A DNA stretch of 64,000 nt. It comes from Aspidiotus rigidus. Taxonomy: Eukaryota > Arthropoda > Insecta > Hemiptera > Diaspididae. The stretch covers positions 3,344,162 to 3,408,161 of the forward strand of contig JAVHKY010000047.1 in assembly GCA_035079385.1 (NCBI GenBank), read 5' to 3'. Position 1 is the first letter of the stretch, and each line of letters begins with the position of its first letter. Position numbers and translations under genes: made by a program. Of the stretch, positions 35,465-47,100 are shown one piece after another. The notes below the pieces were generated by a model. It had not been told where the DNA came from. It made no database searches and saw nothing but the letters and a program-made list of their open reading frames with translations.

Positions 35465-37425
35465 TTATACCGTTAGTTCAATCGCTCTTTTCATACAAAC
35501 TCCGCTCTTTTCAAGGGGCGGGATAGGGTCCTTTGACCTGAATAGTAGCCCTTTCACCGTCGTAGGATTATAAAACACCGGACAGAAACCGAAGGGGCGG
35601 AGGGCGCGACTCAATTTCGAAGAAAATTTACCCAAGAAGGGGAGTTTGATGAAACGGGTCCTGCTATCGACACAACAGTCGCGGGAGAGGGAGGTAGTTG
35701 AATCAAGGCAATTCCGCGTGATCTTCCTCCGGACCATAAGGTCAATGTCCACGTTGACTCATTCACTCTAGCCAAGTATTTTATAATATTGAGTTCTTTT
35801 TGGAAAGCTGCCTGGTTCAGCAGGATGTGGGTTAGTCGATGAATAAAGCTATTAAACGCCGCGAACTTCTGAGAAACAGGGCAGAATGACGAGCCGTGGA
35901 CGACAATATCGGTCGAAGTATCTTTTCTATATATTGAAAACTCATGGACTCCATCTCCAACTGAGATGGTGAGATCCAAGAAGTTAATATTAGAACCTCC
36001 AACCTCTAAGGTAAATTTGATGGAGGGATATTGAACGTTAAGATACTTAAGAAACTCACCAAGGAGATCTTGGGGACCGGTCCACGCACATAGAACGTCA
36101 TCTACATACCTGTACCAACAATGGACGTAATCCAGGAATACTTGGCCTGAAGTGAAGAGGTCAGCCTCAAATTTGGACATGAAGATCTCCGACACAAGGG
36201 AACCCAAAGGGGATCCGATAGGAATGTCAACCTCTTCTGAGAACTCGTAGAATTTCCCATTAAACTTGCAAAAATTAGGGGACCAACATACATTAAGTAA
36301 ATTAAAGAATTCTTGCAACTCCTCATGAGGAGTATTAAAATGAACGAGGAGGTCACCCATATGTTGCATGGCGACAGTTCTCGGTATGTCGGGGAACAGG
36401 TCGACAACTTCAAAAGAGCATAGAGTGGTACCCGGAGGAAGTAAATGGTCTTTAAGTTTATCGGCTAAGGAAACAGAATTTTTAATCGAGTAAGTAGACT
36501 CGTACTCGATGCGAGATTTAAACCATCTATCCAAGTATTTAGCGAGAGAGTAAGCGGGGGAGGAGACATAAGACATAAGACACAACAGGACGCATCGGAG
36601 TATCCTTTTTGTGTGTCTTGGGCAGCCCATAGAGGAGGGGGCACCGGATTCGGTTCAAGCATGCATTCTTTAGTCGAGGGTTTGTTTATTAGAACAGAAC
36701 TCCCATTAATAACCTTCCTAACCTTTTTAACGTACTTAGGGATATTGAAGTCAGTATTTTCAATGGCCCTACACTGGTAAAGCACTTCTTCAACTTTGGT
36801 AACGTAGGTCGACTTCTCCATAACGACTATAGAATTCCCTTTATCAGCCTTCGTGAGCAATGAATCCTCCTCCTTGAGCTTCCTCCTCAAACCCTTGATC
36901 ACCTCCCTCACAGTACCATTCATGCACGGAAGTGGAGTGTTACGGACCAAGTCAGCACACGTTTTTTGAGTATTAACTCCGGGACCGATCTTGACAGGTA
37001 AGTCAGCGACAACGTTCGCAAGGGCGTCGGCATTATTGGGGGGGGGGGGCTAAACTTCAAACCTTTCTAAACCTTTCTCCAACAGAGTAGTCTCGTCGCG
37101 AGTGAATTCTACACGGCTGAAATTTTTGAACACCAGCATCTATAACATCACCCTTGAAAGATGTAGCCTTGGAGGCTAAAAGGGAGGAAATTTTTTCATT
37201 TTTCTTAGTCTTGAGGTTAGCCTCGAAAACATGGCACGTATCGTCAACGGATATAATAAAAGGATCTGACTCGCATGGATGAAACAATTCGAGTCTGGAA
37301 TGCACCAGAAGATTCAGCCTGGTAGTGATGTTAAGTTGGCCATACCATCTCCGAAATTCAGATCTGATCCATTTTTTGGTAATACAACTTTCAAGCTTCT
37401 GGGTGGTAATTTTACAGTCGGAATA
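35465..37425 (-). pseudogene. Penelope-like element, N-terminal and reverse transcriptase part
   Basis: Reverse transcriptase of a Penelope-like retroelement. Recognisable blocks from the 37.4 kb end downward are: a basic N-terminal region, LTKADKGNSIVVMEK, RPVVSYVSSPAYSLAKYLDR, VDIPIGSPLGSLVSEIFMSK, the polymerase motif YRYVDDVLCAW, and [20 protein letters not shown]. The frame is broken at a G-run (about 37038-37048), near 36640, and near 35750. The copy stops just as the GIY-YIG endonuclease should begin (35465). It is joined head to head at about 37430 with a plus-strand piece that carries the endonuclease. Confidence 0.85.
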
Positions 37426-37429
37426 GAGT

Positions 37430-38330
37430 TGGAAATCTTGGGTAAATTTTCTTCGACATTGAGTCGCGCCCTCCGCCCCTTCGGTTTCCGTCCGGTGTTT
37501 TATAACCCTACGACGGTAAAAGAGCTACTATTCAGGTCAAAGGAATCCCGCCCCTTGAAAAGAGCGGAGTTTATAGCATAGCTTGCAGGGACTGTAATGG
37601 GATGTATGTAGGCGAGACTAGTCGTCAGATTAAAATTAGCCGAGTGGCTGAACACCTAAAAGATTGGGAAAAAAGGCATTTGGGCGAATCCGCATTTGCT
37701 GACCACCTCGTAACTAGTGGTCATGGTTTCAGGGAGGGGTCAGAAACCCTCCTCCACAGAGAGAAGGCTCACTTCAAACGCCGTGCTCTGGAAAACATTG
37801 AAATTATTCGTCATCGTAATAGCGATAATATAAATCTACTCAAGAGGTTCATTCCGGACGAGGGGTTGGTCGAGCTAGTTTACGAGTATGACTCAAAGTC
37901 TCATACTTCGCTTGTTCAATCATGATTTCTTCTCCTCCGTCGTTGTGACTGTTCTCTTTTCCCATCTCGTCGAGTCGCATTGTATCTACGCTTGAGAATG
38001 GTTGTTTAACCGAAAGCGCGGCTCGCGGCTTCCTGTATATTTTTCTGCGGTTCTTGCAAATTGCCCTCCAATTTACTTTTAAGGAAGACACCCCTGCAAT
38101 TAGAGTCAAGAATTACGAAGACCTGAAAAATGTCGCCGAGAAAAACGCTGGAATGAGCACGAGGAACGTCAGCCGCACAGCTCCTCCGAAGAAAACAAAA
38201 TAGAACGAATGTAAGCCAAACTCGCTGTACCCAGTCATGCCTGGTCCGCAAGGGTACGTAAGACCACTCCCCTCTACCACAAATAAAAGCAATAGAAGAA
38301 CAGGTACAGGAATAAATAATTTAGATTTAG
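37430..38330 (+). pseudogene. Penelope-like element, GIY-YIG endonuclease and 3' end
   Basis: Starts within the RT C-terminal region ([20 protein letters not shown]), is frameshifted near 37570, then gives the GIY-YIG endonuclease: [50 protein letters not shown], ending with a TGA at 37923-37925. The 3' region carries a CTTGAGAATGG hairpin ACCGAAAGCG at 37991-38018, also found in the other copies. It shares about 170 bp of RT sequence with the inverted minus-strand piece beside it. Confidence 0.8.
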
Positions 38331-38337
38331 ATTTAGA

Positions 38338-39285
38338 CTAGCGGTTGGCGACGCGCCTCCGGCGCGCCTGACCGCTAGCTGTGTGTTGAGTAGATATCTG
38401 TGTTTTATAGGTATTTGTATCTTGTAGGTATGTGTGTTTTGTAGGTATCTTGGAATTCAGATGAATTTTTAAAAAAGAAACAGTGGAAAGAGTTTTGCAA
38501 AATTCACAACTATTCAGTTCAAAAATAAGAAAATAGACACCAAAAACTGCGACTGTACTTATAAAATATCAAAGTTCCGAGTCGCACAAAAATAAAATCA
38601 CCAAATTAAATTTTTTACACACTAATTCACTTGAGAGCTGACTTAACGCGTGAAGCCTGTATCGCAGCAGAATACAGACAAATCCATTGACATTTTGCCA
38701 GTCCCTAAGAAAACACACGGACAACAGGTAAAAAAAAGGGTCATTTCCGCTAGCCCATATGCAGTGCGCACCGTGTCTAGACATTGGTTCTTGTATGAGA
38801 TACCGGATGTAAAATCCTTTATGTAGGTGTTTTTAAACTGTGAATAAAATAACTTACTTAGTATGGAAGTACAGCGAATACTGTAGTCACAAAATTTCCT
38901 CCTAAAAATCTGGAACCGGGCTCATTCGAAAGGAAATTACAGGGGCTACAATTTTTGTTCTCTTCAATTTTTCATAAAAATGAGTTATACTCGAGTTATC
39001 ACAATAATTCAATTTTCGAAACTGCGCCACTCAACGCGCGTAGGTCTAACGTACAGCGCAAAGCAGTTTCAGTACTCGATAATGCCTGTTTTTCCTAATT
39101 TTGTCGCCCCCTACTCCACCTTCAGGGAGTCAAAACATCGAAATGTATTTAAGAACCTGACCCAGAAAAAACGAAATTTTTCAAAAAAAATTCCAGGTCG
39201 ATAGGTGAAGGCGTTCGAAAGTTATGGACGAACAAACATACATACAGATATACAGACAGACAAACATTCTACTTTATATATTAGA
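38338..39285 (-). mobile_element. Non-autonomous Helitron
   Basis: On the minus strand the element begins TCTAATATATAAAGTAGAAT at 39285 and ends in CTAG at 38341-38338, preceded by a GC-rich hairpin (GGCGCGCC/GGCGCG at about 38347-38370). It is flanked by A and T on the host side with no target duplication. These are the hallmarks of Helitron rolling-circle transposons: TC start, 3' hairpin, CTRR end, insertion between A and T. No Rep/helicase gene is present. The TGTTTGTCTGTCTG run near the 5' end is also usual for such elements. Confidence 0.75.
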
Positions 39286-39316
39286 TTTAAAAATAGATAT
39301 AGGATTTGAAACAAGA

Positions 39317-42303
39317 ATGAACCCTGAGAATGGAAATTGTAGAAACAAACGTGAAAAAGAAAATTTACTGCCTAATGAAAAAGCCCTACAAAGAACAAAA
39401 AATGATAAAAACTATAAGAATTTGCAAGAGGAAGTAAGACATTTAGCAAGAAGAGATAGTAAAAAAGAGAAAGCAATAAAAATAGCCTCGATGAACGTGA
39501 GAACTTTAAAAAATAATGATGATCTAACTGAATTAGAGAAAGAAATGAAAGAAAGAAAAATAGATATTCTAGGAGTATCCGAAGTCAGAGGGGAAGGAGA
39601 AAAAATTATTGAAACAAAGAACGGGAACCTATTCTGCTACATAGGAATTGATAAAGGCCAAAAAGGGGTGGGATTTATAATTGGGAAAGAATGGAAAGAA
39701 AAAGTATCAATATTCAAAGGTATAAACGATAGACTAGCAACAATAAAAGTTGATCTAGGAAAAGACAATATAATTACAATAATTCAAGTTTATGCACCCA
39801 CATCTTCAGCAGAAGAATGTATAAGTGATGAATTCTATGAAAAACTGAGCGAGGTAATAAAAGAGCAAAAAGTGAACAAAAAAAGTAAACTACTGATCAT
39901 GGGAGACTTTATTAGTCAAGTGGGAAAAAGAAGGGAGGGTGAAGAAAGTACGATGGGAAAATATAATTATGGAGAAAGAAATAAAAGAGGGTGGAAATTG
40001 ATTAGATTTTGTCAAGAACACGAACTTAAAGTTATTAACACACTATTTATGAAGAGAAAAGGAAAGATGTGGACCTGGATCTCTCCAAATCGTGAGTATA
40101 AAACTCAAATTGATTATATGTTAGCACCGATTCAGGCAAATGAGATAGAAGATTTTGATGTGGTAGGTGGAATTAATCACCAATCTGATCATAGAATGAT
40201 AAAGTGTAAAATATCTCTCAATAGATGGCGATATGCAACAAGCAATAAGAACCAGCAAAGATTAGAAAAAAAGGACGAGCATGTATACATTAAAAAGCTG
40301 AGTGAGGAATCAGAAAAGGAACAAGAAATAGAGCTAACAATAGAAAATATGAACTCAACAATAAATAAATGGATGAAAAGAGCGCCAGAAAAAGCAATCA
40401 AGGAAAGAGATAGTAATGATAAAGGAAAAGAAGGTCTGCCAAAAGAAATAACAGAGTTAATTAGGAAAAGAGAAGAGATAAAAAGGAAAAACACAACAAC
40501 TAAGAAAGAGAGAATAGAGCTAAACCTAGTGTGTAAGATAATCAAAAGGAAACTGAGAACATACAATGATCAAAAAAGAAATAAAATGATAAAAGAAGTA
40601 TTAGAAAATACAGGGAGTGCAAAGAAGATAAGGAAAAATCTAGTTATAGGAAAGAACTGGATATCATATAAGAAGGGAAGAAAAATCTATGACAGAATAG
40701 GAATAAATAATATAGCCACAAAATTCTATCAACAATTGTACGAAGATCCTGACAATGATTTAGAAAATTCAGAAATGAGAGAAAACCCACCTAATATCCC
40801 ACATATCACAGAGGAAGAAGTAGAACAAGTGGTGAAAGGATTAAAAAGTGAGAAGGCAACAGGGTCTGATAATATCTTGAATGAGCATATTAAATATGGA
40901 GGAAAAATCATTATAAAATACCTAGCAGAATTATGCAATCTAATAATACAAGAAATAAAGATTCCAAAAGATTGGTGCTTGACAGATATAATAATACTAT
41001 ATAAAAAAGGAGATATACACAATATCGAAAATTATAGACCCCTAAGCCTAGGATCTGCTCCTGCAAAAGTTTTTGCAAAAGTAATTGCCAATAGAATAAG
41101 GAATATATTGGAAACCCAACAACCGATGGAACAAGCTGGTTTTAGAAGGAATTTTTCTACAATAGACAACTTATTTGTAATAAACCAAATGATAGAGAAG
41201 TGCATAGAATATAATAAAGAACTATACCTAGCTTTTATAGACTATACAAAGGCATTCGACTCGGTAAAACATGACTGTGTAATGAAGTCGCTGGAGGAAC
41301 AGGGTGTTGAAGTAAGATATATCGAAATAATAAGAGAGATGTACCGAAAATTAGAGGCTAGAGTTAAAACAGATAAGACGGGGAAATATTTCAGAATAAA
41401 GAAAGGAGTAAGACAGGGTGACCCCTTATCGGCTTTGTTATTCAACTGTGTTTTAGAGAGCGTTTTTAGAGAGATGAATTGGGTGGGGAAAGGGATTAAC
41501 ATAAATGGCAAATATTTGAACAATTTAAGGTATGCTGACGATGTAATCCTCATAGCAAAATCAAAACAAGAATTAAATGAAATGATCCAAACACTAAACG
41601 AAGAAGGAAAAAAGAAAGGGTTAAATATGAATATTAACAAAACAAAAATATTAAGTAAAGGGAATGATAAGACAAAAATGATGATAGATAAAAAGGAGAT
41701 AGAAGAGGTAAATAAAATCATATACTTGGGACAAAACATAGAGATGGAAGAGAGAACTACAGAGGAGATTGAACGTAGAATAACCCTTGCCTGGAAGAAA
41801 TTTTGGTCATTAAAACACATAATGAAAGGCCCTTTCCCAATAAATGATAAAATAAAAATAATGAATAGCTGCGTACTACCAACAGTTACCTACGGTGCAC
41901 AGACTTGGGCTACAACAAAGAAAGACGAACAAAAAATAAGAACGACGCAAAACGCAATGGAAAGGTCAATAATGGGTATAAAACTAAAAGACAAAATAAG
42001 TATGATAAAAATACATAAAAAAATGAAAAATAGAAATGACTTTTTATATGCAGCAAAAAGGATTAAATGGGATTGGGCTGGTCACATATCAAGGCAGAAC
42101 GAAGAGCGATGGACTTACAAAATTAAAAATTGGTTTTGAAGGAAGGCAGGAAAAAAGGAAAACAAAAAATCAGGTGGGACGACGACATAATAAAATTCTT
42201 GGGAGGGAACAAGATATACCATAGAGTGGCTTACGACAGGCATGAGTGGTACAGGCTGAGGGAGGCCTATGCCTGGCACACGGGCCAAAAAAAAGTAATG
42301 TAA
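39317..42303 (+). pseudogene. RTE-clade LINE, endonuclease-reverse transcriptase, one frameshift
   Basis: Nearly full-length ORF of a non-LTR retrotransposon. The apurinic-type endonuclease shows IASMNVRTL, LGVSEVRGEGE, IQVYAPTSS, GDFISQVG, TQIDYML and SDHRMIKCKI. The usual Asn of GDFN is Ile here, which probably disables nicking. The reverse transcriptase shows YRPLSLGSAPAKVFAKVIAN, AFIDYTKAFDSV, GVRQGDPLSALLFN, LRYADDVILIAKS and IIYLGQN; the YADD centre is intact. The RTE-type tail contains KWDWAGHISRQ. A single frameshift near 42125-42135 stops the main frame at 42139; the expected C-terminal continuation (WDDDI, then REAYAW) is in another frame and ends at 42301-42303. The open frame extends upstream to 39224, but residues before the Met at 39317 are encoded by the Helitron tail. 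Confidence 0.88.
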
Positions 42304-42328
42304 CTTGTAATTATTTTTCGGTTGTCTA

Positions 42329-42369
42329 ATTATAATAAAGGCTAATTATTATTATTATTATATTATTAG
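42329..42369 (+). repeat. (ATT)n 3' tail of the RTE element
   Basis: AATTATAATAAAGGC followed by about ten ATT units directly after the LINE, as typical for RTE 3' ends. Confidence 0.75.
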
Positions 42370-42500
42370 TATTGGAAGGCACCAATGCCTTCAGAAAATG
42401 AGAAAGGAAAGAAAAGAAGAAAGATTTTGGTATAGTTATTCAGGTTCTACATCCCTTTCGGCGATTTCTGGATACAATATACACTCATCCAACGTATTTT

Positions 42501-43223
42501 TTAACAGGGAACCTGTTTTATGGGGGGCTATTTGAGAAATCTGCCGTGCGCCGTCCGCCGTCCGCCGTCCAGCGAAAAACTTGGAAAAATTTCGACCCTC
42601 GAGCTTGTATGATAGGAGAGGGACTTAGAAAAAATTTCGACTCTCGAGCTATAGATGATAGAAGGGGGGACATGGAAAAAATTCGACTCTCGCGCCATAT
42701 GTGATAGGAGAGGGACTTAGAAAAATTTCGACTGTCGAGCTATATATTATAGGAGGGGGACTTAGAAAAAAATTTCGACTCTCGAGCTATAGATGATAGG
42801 AGGGGGACTTAGAAGAATTTCGACTCTCGAGCTATATATGATAGAAGAGGGACTTGGAAAAATTTCGACTGTCGAGCTATACATGATAGGAGGGGGACTT
42901 GGAAAAAAATTTCGACTCTCGAGCTATAGATGATAGGAGGGGGACTTAGAAAAAATTCGACTCTCGCGCCATATGTGATAGGAGGGGACTTGAAAATATT
43001 TCGACTCTCGAGCTATATATGATAGGAGGGGGACTTAGAAGAATTTCGACTCTCGAGCTATATATGATAGAAGAGGGACTTGGAAAAATTTCGACGCTCG
43101 AGCTATATATGATAGGAGGGGTTCTCCAAATCTAGGCTTCCTTGAATTTTCAATACCAAATCTCATTCGAATCATAAAACAGGTTCCCTGCGTTCCTCGT
43201 TTAACTTCGTTAAGGAAGCCGTC
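42501..43223 (+). mobile_element. Minisatellite-bearing Helentron-like (HINE/DINE-type) element
   Basis: The left end TTAACAGGGAACCTG follows a run of T. The subterminal inverted repeat CAGGGAACCTGTTTTATG (left) matches CATAAAACAGGTTCCCTG (about 43175-43192). Near the 3' end a small hairpin TTAACTTCGTTAA (about 43201-43213) is followed by GGAAGCCGTC and then a long poly-T. The centre is a minisatellite. Paired subterminal repeats, a central tandem repeat, a 3' hairpin and insertion into T-runs without obvious duplication are features of Helentron-associated elements. The assignment is inference; no protein is encoded. Confidence 0.6.
42597..43125 (+). repeat. ~45-bp minisatellite, about 12 units
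   Basis: Units of 43-47 bp built around TTTCGACTCTCGAGCTATAT, GATAGGAGGGGGACTTAG and a short A-run. Unit variants recur in order (a GCGCCATATGTG variant appears twice, about 280 bp apart), suggesting duplication of multi-unit blocks. Related arrays occur at 48.0-48.3 and 48.42-48.66 kb. Confidence 0.85.
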
Positions 43224-43229
43224 ATTTTT

Positions 43230-44184
43230 TTTTTTTTTTTTTTTTCACTTCGACCTTTGAAGAAGGATGTATTTCGAGCCTAGTCTTGGTTATCCTACGA
43301 AGAAAAGAAAAGAAGAAATCTTCTAGGTAACCGGTGCATTTTCTATATCGGCAATTACCGTCTACAATATACACACAATTATCACCAGTTTCAAATGTCC
43401 TAAGAAAAAAACACATATACACGCACGACACCCTTCGTTCGCAGTATTGCTGTCTAGACACACAAAAAAACTGATTGAATTTGAAGTCAGTGTCGTCAGT
43501 TTCAGATCTCCTAAGAAAAAAATACGGACATAACCCATTCTTCTTTTATTCTTGAAGAATTTTACGCGTAAAATAAATGGAAAGGTATGCCTACAGGTAT
43601 CGTTCTTACAGTGTACGCACCTGTAGATTGAGTTTGAGCGGAGAACGAGTCTTGTCTTAGGGTTGAGTCGGGATTTTCCAGAGGGGGTATTGGTTACCGG
43701 TGTCCTTGCGGTGCTGATACCAGAGGACGGGACTCTCTGGTACTGACTCCGGAGAATGATCTTGTTGATGAGGCCTGGCCAGGTACAGAATGCGGGCCGA
43801 CGGGTCCAGGTCATTGCGGATGGACTGGTGGGATGCTAGTCCGGATGATACCAAGGGCTGAATCACAAATCCGTTGCTGGGGCTGGCCAACCTCAGATAA
43901 TGTGGTGTGAAGGTTCTTCCAGTTGTTTAGACAGTACAGTGGCTTTTGGGCTGTGTACTCGTGCTTAAGGACTCGATGCTCATTTGAAGTCGGACTATGA
44001 GCCAGCTAAAGTGGTTTTCGTGTGTTCCCTGCTCGGGGGGGGGGGGAAATTCTGATACGTTAGCTGGTGAAGGTCGACGCGGGAAGTATTTTGTGCACTG
44101 GTAGTTAAAGGCAGTTATCGATTATGGTTTTAAGAAAAAGAGTTCACTCTCGTTTATTTTCAGGTCATTGGAAGTTGTTGAAAG
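43230..44184. other. Upstream region of uridine phosphorylase gene 2
   Basis: Less AT-rich than its surroundings. Two related segments about 113 bp apart (near 43386 and 43499) share CAGTTTCA and TCCTAAGAAAAAAA. A G-run lies at about 44035-44045. An acceptor (ttttcag) at 44157-44163 precedes the exon with the proposed start codon, so a 5'UTR exon should lie upstream. No protein family recognised. Confidence 0.3.
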
Positions 44185-47100
44185 ATGGTTTTAAAACAAT
44201 ACGAACAGGTAATTAAAAGTATGTAGGTTTATGTACGTTAAGTTACCTGTAAGGTGGATGTAGGTGCCTGTGTGATACGGGTAGCATATACGAGTAGATA
44301 TCTTACAAATTGAGAATAATGTTCATTTTCTCTCTTATAGACTACACATAGACCAGCTCCTAAGACGAAACTAATTTCGAGAGGTAAAAACTAAGCCTCT
44401 ATCAGATCGTATCCAGCGACGAAGATTATCAACTTGTCTCACATTTTATCCACGATATCCGTTTTGTCGTACTTGAAAAATTCATGATTAGATCATTGTA
44501 TCGGATTTCTTCTCAATCGATTCGTTGAGTAGAAAAATTGAGCGAGCTCGAGACTTTGTCACTAATCACATTGACCTATCCTAATAAAGGAGTAAAGGGA
44601 GAGATCCTAAAAGAAGAGAGCGAGAGGAAAGCAAAGGAAAAACAAGAAAGGTTTCTCTTTCAAAAAAGTGGTTAATCCCCTCCCCCAAAATCATTTTCTA
44701 AATCCGCTCCTAGAAGTTGGACTCCGTTAAAAGAGTCGTCTTCGGAGAAATTTGTTCACTTTCTCAATAAGCTGAATGATCCATCACGATTTGATGAAAT
44801 GCCCTATCTTATCATCCATCGTATAGTAATCGAAGACCTACATTTGTATTTGAGTGTTTACGGAAACAATGGAAATATTTGGATCGTTTGTTCATTTATT
44901 TTTCGGGTTAATTAATGCATAATTACGATTTCTAATGTATTACATATTAATGTTTACGGATGTAGATTCTTCGATTAATGAAAAGAGTGTTCTTTCCATC
45001 TACGCACACACGCTAGCTATGAACCCAATAAATAATGATAAGATAGTAGCGCTACAATCGTGATGTGAGAATAAAATTTTACGTAAGTGACGTTTATCAG
45101 TCTGAAGTTTCCTCTTGTTATCGCGGAGAAAAGGTGAGAATTTTGTAGACAAATCATCAATCAGTATTCCTTGTGCTTAACCCCACCACGCGTGGAATGT
45201 GTAGTTTGTGAAAAACTACAGAAATGTGGTGAAAGCGTTAGTATAGCACTTACTTCCAATCGTTGTGTGTTTCCTGCGTCTAACTTACCGTTTTTTTTTT
45301 TGAAGTAATCCTTTTGCTCGGCAATCATTGTAACATGAACACAATCAACGGATATCACCACGAGTAAGTACTTACTGAATTGAAATTTTTCTTTTTTTCG
45401 CTCTGTATGGGCCATGTTTGTTTGTCGCGACATTGAGAAGGAAAAATTTCCGAAATTTTTGTATACTGGCAGTGGCTATGGAAAGAATATCTATACGAAT
45501 TTCTATATAATCGTTTCGAGTAACGATAAATGTGGAATAATTTTGATCGAAAGAATTTTCAATCTTTGGCTCAAATTTTCAAAAAAAGGAAAAATTACAA
45601 AACTTTGTCGGAATTGAAAAGGTTGGTTCCAATTTTTTGTGAGTATTATTCAAATGAGTAGCTAACACTTTCCTGCGAGATATTTTGCCCTTCTCAGAAA
45701 TACTTGGAAGAAAAAATTTATGAGCTCTACTGAAACCCAGCCTCAAGTGGGGAGGCGTATGAGTGAAGCTGATTGAAAAGGAAATACAATTTTTTTTTTT
45801 TTTGGTTTCTCCAATGCCGTGAGTACCGTACAGAAAGAATATTAATTGTTTTAAGAGCCCCTTTTATTGAGGGCTCTTTCTCAGGTTGCATGGCATTTTT
45901 CAAATTTTTGTACGGTCTTTTAAAAAGTTTCCCCGTCTCTTCTTCTCGATAGCTCTATAATGGTAATACCAATACAGGTACCGCATGTACTCCACGACCC
46001 ACCACTGTTATTATATTTTTTGATCAAATATATCTTAACTTCTTCAGCTATCAGTTATTATTTGGGCTGGAAACACTTAAATGATGATTATTTGTGGGGA
46101 TACTTTTGCTAGCAAGAAATTCATTTGTCATACTTAAAAGAAAAGGAATGTGTTATTTTCGTTCACGACTGTTTAAGTTTTTGAAAATAATTACATGTTG
46201 AATTTCTCGCGGCGTGTTAAATCGCAATCAGGCCTACGTGTAAAACTTCAAACTTGACCAAGACCTTCTTTTAAAGATTTTTATTTTTCTTCTTAACGGT
46301 TCTTAAGTACTTTTTATTTTTTAGATTCATCTGCAAAGAAAAATATGAAACAAAAGAGAGCGTACCGAAACTAAATGGTACCTGCCAAAAAGACGTGAAT
46401 GTAAATTATATCAAAAATCCATACATCAATGAAGATGGAGACGTCTTATTCCATTTGACTCTGAATAATAAAGAGGACGATTTGAAAACCATGTTTCACG
46501 ATGTGAAGGTAAGTAGATGATATAATAATAATTTTCACCAACAGTTGAAATGTAAGAAAATTATTTATCCCCATATTTCTTTAACGTGAATGTATGATGA
46601 GATGATTCTTACTTATGTGAAATTATTGCGAATCGATTTTGTCCATTTCTTTTACCGATTTTTCGTAGAAAAGCGAGCATTACACTCGTGTAGAAGATAT
46701 AACTATACATATATGTATAATGTATGGATCAAAATTTTTCCGCGCCTCTCCTCCGAGACTACTGGATAGATATTCTTTCTTTTTTTTTTCAAATTGGCGA
46801 GCTATCTACTGAGAGCCTGATATTCTATCCTCATTTCATCAGGGCTATACACTTAGCAATGTTATTGAGTTTGGATGCAGGAGAGGGAATTTGATCGTTG
46901 GGGGAATTGAAGGATGTTGAGGACAGATGGAAAGTCGTCTGACAGCGCTTCTATGTGATTGTGAGGGATGAGTAAGAAGTTGCGTGGAGAAGCCAATTTG
47001 GGGCAAGAAAAGATGTTACCTAAGTAGTCGGAGGAGGGGTTATCAGAATCGCTATGAGAGCATGAGAGAGGCACAAGACGAGTGTGAGATGGTTGGGTGT

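Noticed and set aside
39224..39316. First 31 codons of the long LINE frame as part of the LINE protein
   Set aside because: They are encoded by the Helitron terminus; the Met at 39317 is the better start.
40189..41820. Antisense hydrophobic frames in the LINE
   Set aside because: They arise from the Lys/Glu/Ile-rich AT-biased plus-strand ORF read backwards.
42597..43125. Array that superficially looks like CRISPR repeats with spacers
   Set aside because: The whole unit is conserved with no unique spacers, the context is an animal transposon, and there are no cas genes. It is a minisatellite.
43362..43890. 150-codon minus-strand frame upstream of gene 2
   Set aside because: No recognisable domain or splice support, and overlapping frames of similar length exist on the same strand.
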